Shown: positions 1-8,842 of the stretch, one piece after another
Layout: each line of letters begins with the position of its first letter
Position numbering within the stretch: the stretch's first letter is position 1
Origin: Paramoeba atlantica
Taxonomy: Eukaryota > Discosea
Reading direction: 5' to 3'
Length of the DNA: 64,000 bases
Assembly: GCA_977017575.1 (NCBI GenBank)
Contig: CDRNVI010000047.1
Location: forward strand, 1-64,000
Translations under genes and position numbers: made by a program
The notes under the pieces: model-generated
The model's database searches: none
What the model saw: only the letters and a program-made list of their open reading frames with translations
Told to the model about the DNA's origin: nothing

Positions 1-3000
1 TCTTTCTTCCTCTTTCTTCCTCTTTCTTCCTCTCTTTCTTCCTCTTTCTTCCTCTTTCTTCCTCTTTCTTCCTCTTTCTTCCTCTTTCTTCCTCTTTCTT
101 CCTCTTTCTTCCTCTTTCTTCCTCTTTCTTCCTCTTTCTTCCTCTTTCTTCCTCTTTCCTTCCTCTTTCTTCCTCTTTCTTCCTCTTTCTTCCTCTTTCT
201 TCCTCTTTCTTCCTCTTTCTTCCTCTTTCTCCTCTTTCTTCCTCTTTCTTCCTCTTTCTTCCTCTTTCTTCCTCTTCTTCCTCTTTCTTCCTCTTTCTTC
301 CTCTTTCTTCCTCTTTCTTCCTCTTTCTTCCTCTTTCTTCCTCTTTCTTCCTCTTTCTTCCTCTTTCTTCCTCTTTCTTCCTCTTTCTTCCTCTTTCTTC
401 CTCTTTCTTCCTCTTTCTTCCTCTTTCTTCCTCTTTCTTCCTCTTTCTTCCTCTTTCTTCCTCTTTCTTCCTCTTTCTTCCTCTTTCTTCCTCTTTCTTC
501 CTCTTTCTTCCTCTTTCTTCCTCTTTCTTCCTCTTTCTTCCTCTTTCTTCCTCTTTCTTCCTCTTTCTTCCTCTTTCTTCCTCTTTCTTCCTCTTTCTTC
601 CTCTTTCTTCCTCTTTCTTCCTCTTTCTTCCTCTTTCTTCCTCTTTCTTCCTCTTTCTTCCTCTTTCTTCCTCTTTCTTCCTCTTTCTTCCTCTTTCTTC
701 CTCTTTCTTCCTCTTTCTTCCTCTTTCTTCCTCTTTCTTCCTCTTTCTTCCTCTTTCTTCCTCTTTCTTCCTCTTTCTTCCTCTTTCTTCCTCTTTTCTT
801 CCTCTTTCTTCCTCTTTCTTCCTCTTTCTTCCTCTTTCTTCCTCTTTCTTCCTCTTTCTTCCTCTTTCTTCCTCTTTCTTCCTCTTTCTTTCCTCTTTCT
901 TCCTCTTTCTTCCTCTTTCTTCCTCTTTCTTCCTCTTTCTTCCTCTTTCTTCCTCTTTCTTCCTCTTTCTTCCTCTTTCTTCCTCTTTCTTCCTCTTTCT
1001 TCCTCTTCTCTTTCTTCCTCTTTCTTCCTCTTTCTTCCTCTTTCTTCCTCTTTCTTCCTCTTTCTTCCTCTTTCTTCCTCTTTCTTCCTCTTTCTTCCTC
1101 TTTCTTCCTCTTTCTTCCTCTTTCTTCCTCTTTCTTCCTCTTTCTTCCTCTTTCTTCCTCTTTCTTCCTCTTTCTTCCTCTTCTTTCTTCCTCTTTCTTC
1201 CTCTTTCTCCTCTTTCTTCCTCTTTCTTCCTCTTTCTTCCTCTTTCTTCCTCTTTCTTCCTCTTTCTTCCTCTTTCTTCCTCTTTCTTCCTCTTTCTTCC
1301 TCTTTCTTCCTCTTTCTTCCTCTTTCTTCCTCTTTCTTCCTCTTTCTTCCTCTTTCTTCCTCTTTCTTCCTCTTTCTTCCTCTTTCTTCCTTCTTTCTTC
1401 CTCTTTCTTCCTCTTTCTTCCTCTTTCTTCCTCTTTCTTCCTCTTTCTTCCTCTTTCTTCCTCTTTCTTCCTCTTTCTTCCTCTTTCTTCCTCTTTCTTC
1501 TCTTCTTCTCTTCTTCCTCTTTCTTCCTCTTTCTTCCTCTTTCTTCCTCTTTCTTCCTCTTTCTTCCTCTTTCTTCCTCTTTCTTCCTCTTTCTTCTCTT
1601 TCTTCCTCTTTCTTCCTCTTTCTTCCTCTTTCTTCCTCTTTCTTCCTCTTTCTTCCTCTTTCTTCCTCTTTCTTCCTCTTTCTTCCTCTTTCTTCCTCTT
1701 TCTTCCTCTTTCTTCCTCTTTCTTCCTCTTTCTTCCTCTTTCTTCCTCTTTCTTCCTCTTTCTTCCTCTTTCTTCCTCTTTCTTCCTCTTTCTTCCTCTT
1801 TCTTCCTCTTTCTTCCTCTTTCTTCCTCTTTCTTCCTCTTTCTTCCTCTTTCTTCCTCTTTCTTCCTCTTTCTTCCTCTTTCTTCCTCTTTCTTCCTCTT
1901 TCTTCCTCTTTCTTCCTCTTTCTTCCTCTTTCTTCCTCTTTCTTCCTCTTTCTTCCTCTTTCTTCCCTTCTTCCTCTTTTCCTCTTTCTTCCTCTTTCTT
2001 CCTCTTTCTTCCTCTTTCTTCCTCTTTCTTCCTCTTTCTTCCTCTTTCTTCCTCTTTCTTCCTCTTTCTTCCTCTTTCTTCCTCTTTCTTCCTCTTTCTT
2101 CCTCTTTCTTCCTCTTTCTTCCTCTTTCTTCCTCTTCTCCCTTTCTCCTCTTTCTCCTCTTTCTTCCTCTTTCTTCCTCTTTCATCCTCTTTCTTCCTCT
2201 TTCTTCCTCTTTCTTCCTCTTTCTTCCTCTTTCTTCCTCTTTCTTCCTCTTTCTTCCTCTTTCTTCTCTTTCTTCCTCTTTCTTCCTCTTTCTTCCTCTT
2301 TCTTCCTCTTTCTTCCTCTTTCTTCCTCTTTCTTCCTCTTTCTTCCTCTTTCTTCCTCTTTCTTCCTCTTTCTTCCTCTTTCTTCCTCTTTCTTCCTCTT
2401 TCTTCCTCTTTCTTCCTCTTTCTTCCTCTTTCTTCCTCTTTCTTCCTCTTTCTTCCTCTTTCTTCCTCTTTCTTCCTCTTTCTTCCTCTTTCTTCCTCTT
2501 TCTTCCTCTTTCTTCCTCTTTCTTCCTCTTTCTTCCTCTTTCTTCCTCTTTCTCCTCTTTCTTCCTCTTTCTTCCTCTTTCTTCCTCTTTCTTCCTCTTT
2601 CTTCCTCTTTCTTCCTCTTTCTTCCTCTTTCTTCCTCTTTCTTCCTCTTTCTTCCTCTTTCTTCCTCTTTTCTTCCTCTTTCTTCCTCTTTCTTCCTCTT
2701 TCTTCCTCTTTCTTCCTCTTTCTTCCTCTTTCTTCCCTCTTTCTTCCTCTTTCTTCCTCTTTCTTCCTCTTTCACTTCTTCCTTTCTTCCTCTTTCTTCC
2801 TCTTTCTTCCTCTTTCTTCCTCTTTCTTCCTCTTTCTTCCTCTTTTTCCTCTTTCTTCCTCTTTCTTCCTCTTTCTTCCTCTTTCTTCCTCTCTCTCTCT
2901 CTCTTTCTTCCTCTTTCTTCCTCTTTCTCCTCTTTCTCCTCTTTCTTCCTCTTTCTTCCTCTTTCTTCCTCTTTCTTCCTCTTTCTTCCTCTTTCTTCCT

Positions 3001-3487
3001 CTTTCTTCCTCTTTCTTCCTCTTTCTTCCTCTTTCTCTCTTTCTTCCTCTTTCTTCCTCTTTCTTCCTCTTTCTTCCTCTTTCTTCCTCTTTCTTCCTCT
3101 TTCTTCCTCTTTCTTCCTCTTTCTTCCTCTTTCTTCCTCTTTCTTCCTCTTTCTTCCTCTTTCTTCCTCTTTCTTCCTCTTTCTTCCTCTTTCTTCCTCT
3201 TTCTTCCTCTTTCTTCCTCTTTCTTCCTCTTTCTTCCTCTTTCTTCCTCTTTCTTCCTCTTTCTTCCTCTTTCTTCCTCTTTCTTCCTCTTTCTTCCTCT
3301 TTCTTCCTCTTTCTTCCTCTTTCTTCCTCTTTCTTCCTCTTTCTTCCTCTTTCTTCCTCTTTCTTCCTCTTTCTTCCTCTTTCTTCCTCTTTCTTCCTCT
3401 TTCTTCCTCTTTCTTCCTCTTTCTTCCTCTTTCTTCCTCTTTCTTCCTCTTTCTTCCTCTTTCTTCCTCTTTCTTCCTCTTTCCTTT
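1..3487. repeat. Decamer satellite (CTCTTTCTTC)n
   Basis: About 3.5 kb of an almost perfect 10-bp unit, all pyrimidine on the plus strand, with occasional 1-4 bp slippage indels (for example near 1010, 1500, 1970, 2140 and 2890). It starts before the window. Because the unit is not a multiple of three, the minus strand reads as a 10-residue KEEERGRKRK repeat; these long frames are a by-product and not proteins. The strand asymmetry could form triplex or H-DNA. The right edge cuts into a retrotransposon endonuclease fragment, so the array has grown into, or been inserted in, a mobile element. Confidence 0.97.
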
Positions 3488-3625
3488 CAGGGACTGACCT
3501 GAACAACTGCCGCCCTGAGCATGTCTTCTCATGAATTCCCTTGTTTTCCGGATTCACAGCCACTTTACATGTGGCGCACTTCCAGGAACTGAAGGCCCTA
3601 GGTTCACGTTCGCAAGGTATCCCTG
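3488..3625 (-). pseudogene. Fragment of RLE endonuclease domain (retrotransposon)
   Basis: The minus strand encodes about 45 residues that match the second Cys/His part of the RLE domain of element D1 at 38040-38155: EPRAFSSWKC, then CxxC, NPEN, H-x4-C and GRQLFRS. The PD catalytic segment would come next but is replaced by the satellite. No complete gene remains. It is the 3' end of an RLE element truncated on one side by the satellite and on the other by the plus-strand fragment starting near 3640. Confidence 0.8.
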
Positions 3626-3639
3626 ACTTTTGACTTAGG

Positions 3640-4343
3640 TCAAAAGGGGGTTTTTTTTACCTTTTTTTTTACCTTTCATGGGAGTGTTCACACGCTCCAA
3701 AGCAAAAGATTCAGGAGTAGCTCCTGAGATTTTGCCACTCCCTCCTGCCCGGCGGAAAAAGAAGGCCGCGATGCCAACTCCTCCTCCGCCCGCCGTGCCA
3801 ATATCCGCCACCTCCGCATTATCGCCACCACCGCGTGCGCCTTCATTCCCTTCCGCAACGTCGTCCGCCCAAGAAACAGTCAGGAATGGAACACCGCCGT
3901 CATGCCCTCGGCCACCCCCTTCGTTACCGACACCGCTTTCTCCCCCTACATTGCTTTCTTTGCCGACCATCCCACATCCGGAAGCAACACTGTCGCAACC
4001 TCAATCGCACACAAATTCATCTGAATCCCCGCTGTGTCATTCCACCATTTCATCGCGAAAGATTACAATTAGCACATCAACGCGCGATCTTATCAATTTG
4101 CGTCCAGCACGGAAAATAGTCAATGAGCAGTACAATGAAATGCCACAGGTACAAAAACGATAATCAGGAAACTAGTGATCAAAATACAGTCAAAAGATCT
4201 AGGAATTCACCGCGCAACATGACTTCAACTGTATTAAACACAAAAAAGCATAAAAATAAAGATTCTGTCCCCGAGCCTTCACGGACAGTCAGCCCAAATA
4301 CAATTATATTAGAAAAAGCGCGTTCGAATCATTTTTTTTTTTT
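3640..4343 (+). pseudogene. N-terminal fragment of a D-family RLE retrotransposon (D0)
   Basis: A T-rich leader runs into an ATG at 3678. The first residues, MGVFTRSKAKDSGVAPE, match the starts of D1 (34265), D3 (63388) and N (11223). A basic RRKKK patch and a long Pro/Ser-rich stretch follow, then a KITISTSTRDLI segment also seen in D3. The frame stops at 4163, and related reading continues in another frame from about 4123, so a frameshift is present. The element ends at a T13-G7 tract (about 4331-4350), with no RT or endonuclease. The basic patch could be a nuclear localisation signal (inference). Confidence 0.8.
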
Positions 4344-4853
4344 TTGGGGGGGGAACGCGGAACAATCTTGGATCTTCTTTTTTAGAAGGCCACAGTCTGA
4401 GGTGGCCAGAAAAAAAACGATGGTCTTCCCACTTGGGGATTAGCATCCCACACGGGAAAAAAGCAGAAAAGGCCGGATTAAAACTCAAATCAGAATTTTG
4501 AGGTGTAGCATACTTCTTATTCTACATATAAATGCTTCAATTACTTTCACAAGTTCTCATTATCGTATGATGATGATGTATATTTATACGAAGATTTTTT
4601 TTTTTGGGTGTGCACTCCCCTAGGCCCACCGGAAGCCTACCCACTTTTCATATGGATTTTCATCATATAAAAATCCATTTCTAAAGAAAATACCTTTCTT
4701 TCTTAAGAAAAAAGGAAATTTGTCCATTTAATAGCCCTCAGAGTTTAGTGTCCTGTATCTGTGCCCATGTTGTCGTTGTTGGGTCCTGTATTTGTGCCCA
4801 TGTTGAATAATACGAGATAGACTTGACTTTGGAGACTAGAAGATTATTTGGCT
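4344..4853. other. Non-coding: 3' UTR of element F and unidentified A/T-rich DNA
   Basis: I see no gene here. The right part (about 4745-4853) directly follows the stop codon of minus-strand element F and should be its 3' UTR. It holds two 22-bp imperfect direct repeats at 4751-4772 and 4784-4805 (core GTGCCCATGTTG). A T11 run near 4590 could be the complement of an A-tail. The remainder is not recognisable. Confidence 0.5.
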
Positions 4854-5064
4854 TCAAAGGCTTATGCCACCTAGCCATTTTTCACCCTGTATGTGGTTCC
4901 GCAATAGCGATACGATAGTGTAAGCCGCAAACTTTTCATTTTCCAATTGAAAAGCTTCACGTATAACTTTTGGGTCAGAATCCGCTCGTTTTGCAAGGGC
5001 TTTGATCAAGACCTTGGTATCTTCATGTAACATTCCACAATCCGTTAAAGCGATGCAACGAAAA
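4854..5064 (-). pseudogene. C-terminal end of RLE element F (separated by VIPER-like insertion)
   Basis: On the minus strand this encodes FRCIALTDCGMLHED through AFQLE to WLGGISL and a stop at 4854. It corresponds to the last 70 residues of element A (SCLAMTELGQLH ... AFQLE ... WLGGLNH). The other part of F ends with ENC at 9378. The two parts join in the expected order once 5065-9377 is removed, so the YR element inserted into F's coding region. Together they form the tail of one 5'-truncated RLE element. Confidence 0.85.
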
Positions 5065-5066
5065 TA

Positions 5067-5241
5067 CTAAAAGTTTACGAAAAGAATTGTACAATGGAAA
5101 TTTTGATTTCTGAGAATTATATTTACGTTAGTTGGCCGACGGGCATTGTACGTTTGTTATTCATAAACTAGTTTATATAGTGACACAAAGCATTATACAG
5201 TGAACTGGTAATAGAGCGCGTTTTTATCCTTTGAAACTTTT
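5067..5241 (+). repeat. Terminal repeat A1 of the VIPER-like element
   Basis: 175 bp starting CTAAAAGTTTACG and ending GAAACTTTT, repeated essentially identically at 8915-9089 (A2). The first ATG of the element follows 6 bp after its end. Related but diverged versions of the first 40 bp occur at 12557, 50582, 54824 and 59468, so a wider family of these termini is scattered in the window. Confidence 0.93.
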
Positions 5242-5246
5242 CTTTT

Positions 5247-6074
5247 ATGAAACGCCCGTCCATTAATCGCCAGTGTTCCTCGAGTCACATACACGCGTAT
5301 AGATCCAGGAACGAACATCTCGCATATAATACCCGCCAAACGCGGCAGAAGCAAAGCAGTCAAATACAAGAGGATACATCCAGGGGATCAAAGGGAGAGT
5401 GTAGCGAAGAGAACGCGAGTGATACAAGGGGGTGTAAAAAATGTGAAAGACTCGAATGGAAGATCAATTGCTTGTGGAAATTTGTACCAGGGAACATTGA
5501 GCCTGGAATGCAGGAGTGTGGCTCGGAAAAATCTTTTGAGTCTGTTGATGGGGGTAAGCAGGATTACTCCCGAGGTACGCGTGGCATTGGACGCGATGTC
5601 CGGAATGTGGAGCTCGTCGACGTGGGAGACACGAGCAAGGTTGTGGGAAAGGTTCCTGGTATATTGCACCGGGAATCATATAAGACAGACACCCCTTCAC
5701 GCAGTGACGTTCGTGCAACTTCTGCCAGTGTCAATACAAACCAAGGTGTCCTACGGAAGGGCGCTAATGACCTTATTCAACCTGATCGGATTAAATACTG
5801 TCCCAATAAAATTCTTTTGCAAAGCTCTTCAGGCACAAGGAGCAGAGGAGCCAGTACATCAGATGCAGCCGTTGACACCATTCCTACTGAACAAGATACG
5901 AAGAAGGTGCACCCAATCCGAAAGTCAAACATTGCTGATGTGCTGGAAGGCAGCATCCCGTTGGTCCGAAACCGCCAATTTGACCAAGGACAAATTCGTG
6001 GAAATATCACCGCAAAAGGTTGTAATTGCTTGGGGAAGGGGGACAAAGGCTACAAGGTGCAACCCGTGGCGTGA
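5247..6074 (+). CDS. Possible first ORF of the VIPER-like element (uncertain)
   Basis: Open frame of 275 codons starting just after A1, in the same frame as the later RT ORF but ended by a stop at 6074. The N-terminal 55 codons precede the YR frame and are basic and Ser/Arg-rich; downstream of 5419 it overlaps the YR gene in another frame. VIPER has a short first ORF of unknown function, so a short N-terminal protein is plausible. The long overlapping part may simply be a shadow of the YR gene. No domain recognised. Confidence 0.35.
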   Translation: MKRPSINRQCSSSHIHAYRSRNEHLAYNTRQTRQKQSSQIQEDTSRGSKGECSEENASDTRGCKKCERLEWKINCLWKFVPGNIEPGMQECGSEKSFESVDGGKQDYSRGTRGIGRDVRNVELVDVGDTSKVVGKVPGILHRESYKTDTPSRSDVRATSASVNTNQGVLRKGANDLIQPDRIKYCPNKILLQSSSGTRSRGASTSDAAVDTIPTEQDTKKVHPIRKSNIADVLEGSIPLVRNRQFDQGQIRGNITAKGCNCLGKGDKGYKVQPVA

Positions 6075-6414
6075 ATCGATGTACACAGTCATCCAGGGCC
6101 AGGGAACAATCGAATTGGCTCAATACGTACGTACGCTCAGGTCATGGGATCGAATGTGCCGGACAAATGTGAGAGAGATGGACAGGAACATAAAGAGGGT
6201 TCTGGGAGAGGGTTTCGGCACACATTCCGCCAAGAGAGGAGCGGTAACGCAATTATTCCAGGAAGTTGTCAAGGGGACAGTGGGAATCGAAGATGTGAAA
6301 AAATTAGCGAAGCACCAGCAGATCGAGTCCCTGTTGCGTTACAATTCAAACCCAGTTACCACCGCGCTAGCTCTAGGAACGGGGAAGGCGACAGCCAAAC
6401 TGAGGACGCTTTAG
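5419..6414 (+). CDS. Tyrosine recombinase (integrase) of VIPER-like element
   Basis: 331 residues. Role: integrates the circular cDNA of DIRS-class elements by site-specific recombination, without an integrase of the DDE type. Visible motifs: SRWSE around residue 180 supplies the first catalytic Arg; THSAKRG around residue 272 gives the H-x-x-(K)R motif; KHQQ followed by LLRY around residues 303-312 supplies the second His and the nucleophilic Tyr. The N-terminal 150 residues are helical and resemble the SAM-like core-binding region. The length fits compact YR enzymes of DIRS elements. It overlaps the RT ORF by 271 nt in a different frame, so RT is probably made by frameshift or a separate mRNA. 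All catalytic positions look intact. Confidence 0.85.
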   Translation: MIQGGVKNVKDSNGRSIACGNLYQGTLSLECRSVARKNLLSLLMGVSRITPEVRVALDAMSGMWSSSTWETRARLWERFLVYCTGNHIRQTPLHAVTFVQLLPVSIQTKVSYGRALMTLFNLIGLNTVPIKFFCKALQAQGAEEPVHQMQPLTPFLLNKIRRRCTQSESQTLLMCWKAASRWSETANLTKDKFVEISPQKVVIAWGRGTKATRCNPWRESMYTVIQGQGTIELAQYVRTLRSWDRMCRTNVREMDRNIKRVLGEGFGTHSAKRGAVTQLFQEVVKGTVGIEDVKKLAKHQQIESLLRYNSNPVTTALALGTGKATAKLRTL

Positions 6415-8063
6415 CAATGAAGGAGTTATTTCGAGAATATTTGCGGGACATGCCGCAGGAAAAGCATCGATACACGATTGTACGTACCAGACGTACGACA
6501 AAATTGGCCACGGAAGAAGATTTAAAGCTACCACTGCACGTAAAGAAAATTCCCAAAATGGATGTCAATGAAATTGAGAACATGATGAATGGAAGTACAA
6601 GAAACCGGTTTAGAGAAACGTTGAATACTTTGTTGGATCGGAGGAAGAAACCCGATAGTGAGCCAAAGGTAAATCCACGATTGAACATGGAAGATATTAG
6701 TCATTTGCTAGACGCACGTATTGTTTCGCGTGTTTCCCCTGAGGAGGAGAACAAAAGACCATCCAATCAATGGGTGATACCGTTCACAGTAGTTGAGCCT
6801 GCGGACGATAAAGGGGAAACGGAGAGGCGGCGCTTCATAGCCTGGACGAAAGAGGATAATGAGCAAATTAAGAACGAGTACATGCCTCACGTCCCGTTAA
6901 AACACGCGGCTTATTATCTCCATCGAGCGCAGGAAGCTTTTGGTGTGAAGCGTGACCTGACATGTGGATTTTATCAAGTACCGATTCCGGTAGCAAGTAG
7001 AACAAAATTTCGATTTCGAGCAGTAAACGGTGAGTTGTTTGAACTTAATGTGATGCCAATGTGGCACCGGTGCGCCCCGGAACTGATGCACACCATTACA
7101 TCCACAATCGCAGGAGATCCGGAGTATTGCAGAGCCGAGACGGCGTATACAGAACAGTTTAAGGTCGATGTATATGTGGATGGATTGAGAAGTGCAGGTT
7201 CACTAGACCAAGTTCAGCAGTATACGGAATTTGTGGAAACTCGCGCGGAGAAAGTTAACGCCACGTTTAAGGATAAAGAAAAGGAGCCCATGAAGCAGTA
7301 TGTTTTTAATGGCGTGGAATACAGCCATACCGAAGGTAAGGTAAGAATGGGACCGAGGATCGTGAAAAAGATGCAAGGCGATACTTTTCGGAATGCAACG
7401 TACGGAAAACTAGAATCAGCTGTGGGTAGATTAGTCCATGCATCAGCAGTACTGGGAGAACCCGTTGCCAATTACCACTTCACCTTAAAATTAGTGCGGC
7501 GCCGTATAAATGCGTTAAACAATGATCCGACATTATTGGATGTGAAGGTTCATCTTCCCCCCAATGTAACCATGGACTTGACGCGATGGAAGAAAAAGTT
7601 GATTTCAAACATATTCGTGGCGCCGCCGCCTCATCCCGACACTGTACCACATAGCCACGTTTTGTATACGGACGCTTCGTCAAAAGGTTGGGGAGGAATA
7701 ATATATTTGGACCACGGTTCCGTGATATGTGTGGGAGGTCGCTGGGAAGATGATTTCGATTATGAAGTCAATCGAGCGGAGACGAGGGCCGTTCGTCTCG
7801 CGTTCGAGAAATTGTCGCACCATTTTCAACGAGGTACCTGCGTAGACCTATTTATTGATAATACATCATGCTTAGCTTCCATATGCAAAAAATCGACCAA
7901 ATCGGATGGAATAAATATCGAATTGATAGGTTTACTTAAGTTTTTAAAGAGACAGGGTATAATAGTACAGCCGCATTACATTCCGTCAAAACTGAACCCT
8001 GCGGATCCAATAAGCCGAGGAGGATGGGATTGCGACAATGTGGCGAAAGGGGTGAAAGATTGA
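6144..8063 (+). CDS. Reverse transcriptase-RNase H of VIPER-like element
   Basis: 639 residues as opened from the first Met, though the first 90 overlap the YR gene and may not be used. RT starts near residue 175 (NQWVIPF, then RRRFIAW). Motif A is DLTCGFYQVPI, and MPMWHRCAPELMH replaces the usual LPFG..AP segment. The polymerase box reads VYVDG, so the second Asp of YxDD is missing (VIPER-type RTs are also non-canonical here, from memory). RNase H follows: YTDASSKGWGG (Asp), AETRAV (Glu), FIDNTS (Asp), NPADPISR (last Asp). Stop at 8063, 15 bp before B1. Whether the YVDG enzyme is active is uncertain. Confidence 0.85.
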   Translation: MGSNVPDKCERDGQEHKEGSGRGFRHTFRQERSGNAIIPGSCQGDSGNRRCEKISEAPADRVPVALQFKPSYHRASSRNGEGDSQTEDALAMKELFREYLRDMPQEKHRYTIVRTRRTTKLATEEDLKLPLHVKKIPKMDVNEIENMMNGSTRNRFRETLNTLLDRRKKPDSEPKVNPRLNMEDISHLLDARIVSRVSPEEENKRPSNQWVIPFTVVEPADDKGETERRRFIAWTKEDNEQIKNEYMPHVPLKHAAYYLHRAQEAFGVKRDLTCGFYQVPIPVASRTKFRFRAVNGELFELNVMPMWHRCAPELMHTITSTIAGDPEYCRAETAYTEQFKVDVYVDGLRSAGSLDQVQQYTEFVETRAEKVNATFKDKEKEPMKQYVFNGVEYSHTEGKVRMGPRIVKKMQGDTFRNATYGKLESAVGRLVHASAVLGEPVANYHFTLKLVRRRINALNNDPTLLDVKVHLPPNVTMDLTRWKKKLISNIFVAPPPHPDTVPHSHVLYTDASSKGWGGIIYLDHGSVICVGGRWEDDFDYEVNRAETRAVRLAFEKLSHHFQRGTCVDLFIDNTSCLASICKKSTKSDGINIELIGLLKFLKRQGIIVQPHYIPSKLNPADPISRGGWDCDNVAKGVKD

Positions 8064-8078
8064 CTGGCGAAAGGGTGG

Positions 8079-8262
8079 TCCCCGCGTGGACACCCGTTCG
8101 AGAAAGGGAGGGAAGGGAGTTCTCTCCAGGAAAAAGTTCATGAGGTATATAAAATAGATTTGATACTTACTTCGCGAAGTTGATATTACAGTACTGGTGA
8201 AGATAATGTCATTTACTCTGTTGTCCATGATGGATGTTATATTTCGGTAGCTCTGTAGTTCT
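8079..8262 (+). repeat. Repeat B1 of the VIPER-like element
   Basis: 184 bp (begins TCCCCGCGTGGACACC) repeated at 9117-9300 (B2) with a single visible base difference. It starts directly after the RT-RH stop. In the short derivative at 8915-9377, B2 is joined to A2 by only 27 bp, showing that all ORFs were deleted there. Confidence 0.93.
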
Positions 8263-8377
8263 TTTGATGTTCATGCGCTCGTTGGCGCAGAGATACAGCC
8301 CTTGATGCGACAGCCGATATCATCGGCACAATCCGTATTGACGGATGTCGCACCAAGGTGGTTTAGCTCGGACTCTG

Positions 8378-8518
8378 TCGGTAGAGGGGGTCCAGGCAAC
8401 TCGCCCTCTCTTTACGCAGCCGGAGGGGCGCACTGCAACCGACTCGGCCCAGTCGGTAGAGGTGGTCCAGGCAACTCACCACCTCTTTACGCAGCCGGAG
8501 GGGCGCACTGCAACCGAC
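8378..8518. repeat. Two 66-bp tandem units with internal hairpins
   Basis: Units at 8378-8443 and 8453-8518, near-identical except in the arms of a short stem. Unit 2 pairs GAGGTGGT with ACCACCTC around the loop CCAGGCAACTC; unit 1 has changed bases in both arms and can still form AGAGGG/CCCTCT. They lie between B1 and the right end of the VIPER-like element, a region missing from the short derivative. Structured RNA is suggested, function unknown. Confidence 0.7.
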
Positions 8519-8520
8519 CG

Positions 8521-8544
8521 CTGCCTCGCGATAAGACGAGGCAG
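8521..8544. other. Perfect hairpin (8-bp stem)
   Basis: CTGCCTCG (8521-8528) and CGAGGCAG (8537-8544) with an 8-nt loop, immediately after the tandem units. It belongs to the same hairpin-rich spacer of the VIPER-like element. Confidence 0.7.
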
Positions 8545-8733
8545 AGCCACGCCCAGTGGTCCTCAAGGGAGGCCACCATGGCGCATGGCTCCCCGGGAAG
8601 AAAAGGGCGCGAAAGGAAGAAAGCCGGGGAGGGAAGAAAACCCACTCAAGGAGTGAGCCGGGGAGGGGTGATGGGGTGGAAGCGCGTCCCCTACTTCGCC
8701 GAGAAAGAGGGACAGTTTCGGCCTTAGTGCCGG

Positions 8734-8777
8734 CCGGCAACGGGCATATAAAACAGTAAGATTATGCCCGTTGCCGG
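8734..8777. other. Perfect 15-bp stem-loop
   Basis: The arms at 8734-8748 (CCGGCAACGGGCATA) and 8763-8777 are exact reverse complements with a 14-nt loop. It lies about 35 bp from the antisense SL-like stretch. On the minus strand it would follow the SL-like exon and its GT, as a stem-loop does in SL RNAs, but the typical Sm site is not evident. Confidence 0.75.
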
Positions 8778-8811
8778 GGAAAGAAAAGATGAACTAAAGG
8801 GAAAATGTACC

Positions 8812-8842
8812 AAAAAGGTACAGAAACTGTATCTTTATTTTA
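8812..8842 (-). other. Antisense spliced-leader-like sequence in VIPER-like element
   Basis: The minus strand carries 24 nt identical to the inner part of the 39-nt SL found at 15516-15554 (ATAAAGATACAG through TTTCTGTACCTT), then TTTG and GTACA, where a splice donor GT would lie in an SL RNA. TGTACC and GGTACA pair across a T5 loop. It is either a decayed SL RNA gene carried by the element, or a site in the plus-strand element RNA that is complementary to SL RNA. Position is near the 3' end of the element RNA. Confidence 0.65.

Noticed and set aside
2182-3563. Long minus-strand frames with KEEERGRKRK repeats as low-complexity proteins
   Set aside because: They are the inevitable translation of the decamer satellite; only the last 30 or so codons (endonuclease fragment) are of coding origin.
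8302-8740. Short ORFs in the GC-rich spacer (both strands) as genes
   Set aside because: They run through tandem hairpin units in several frames, have no recognisable domain and are absent from the mini-element.
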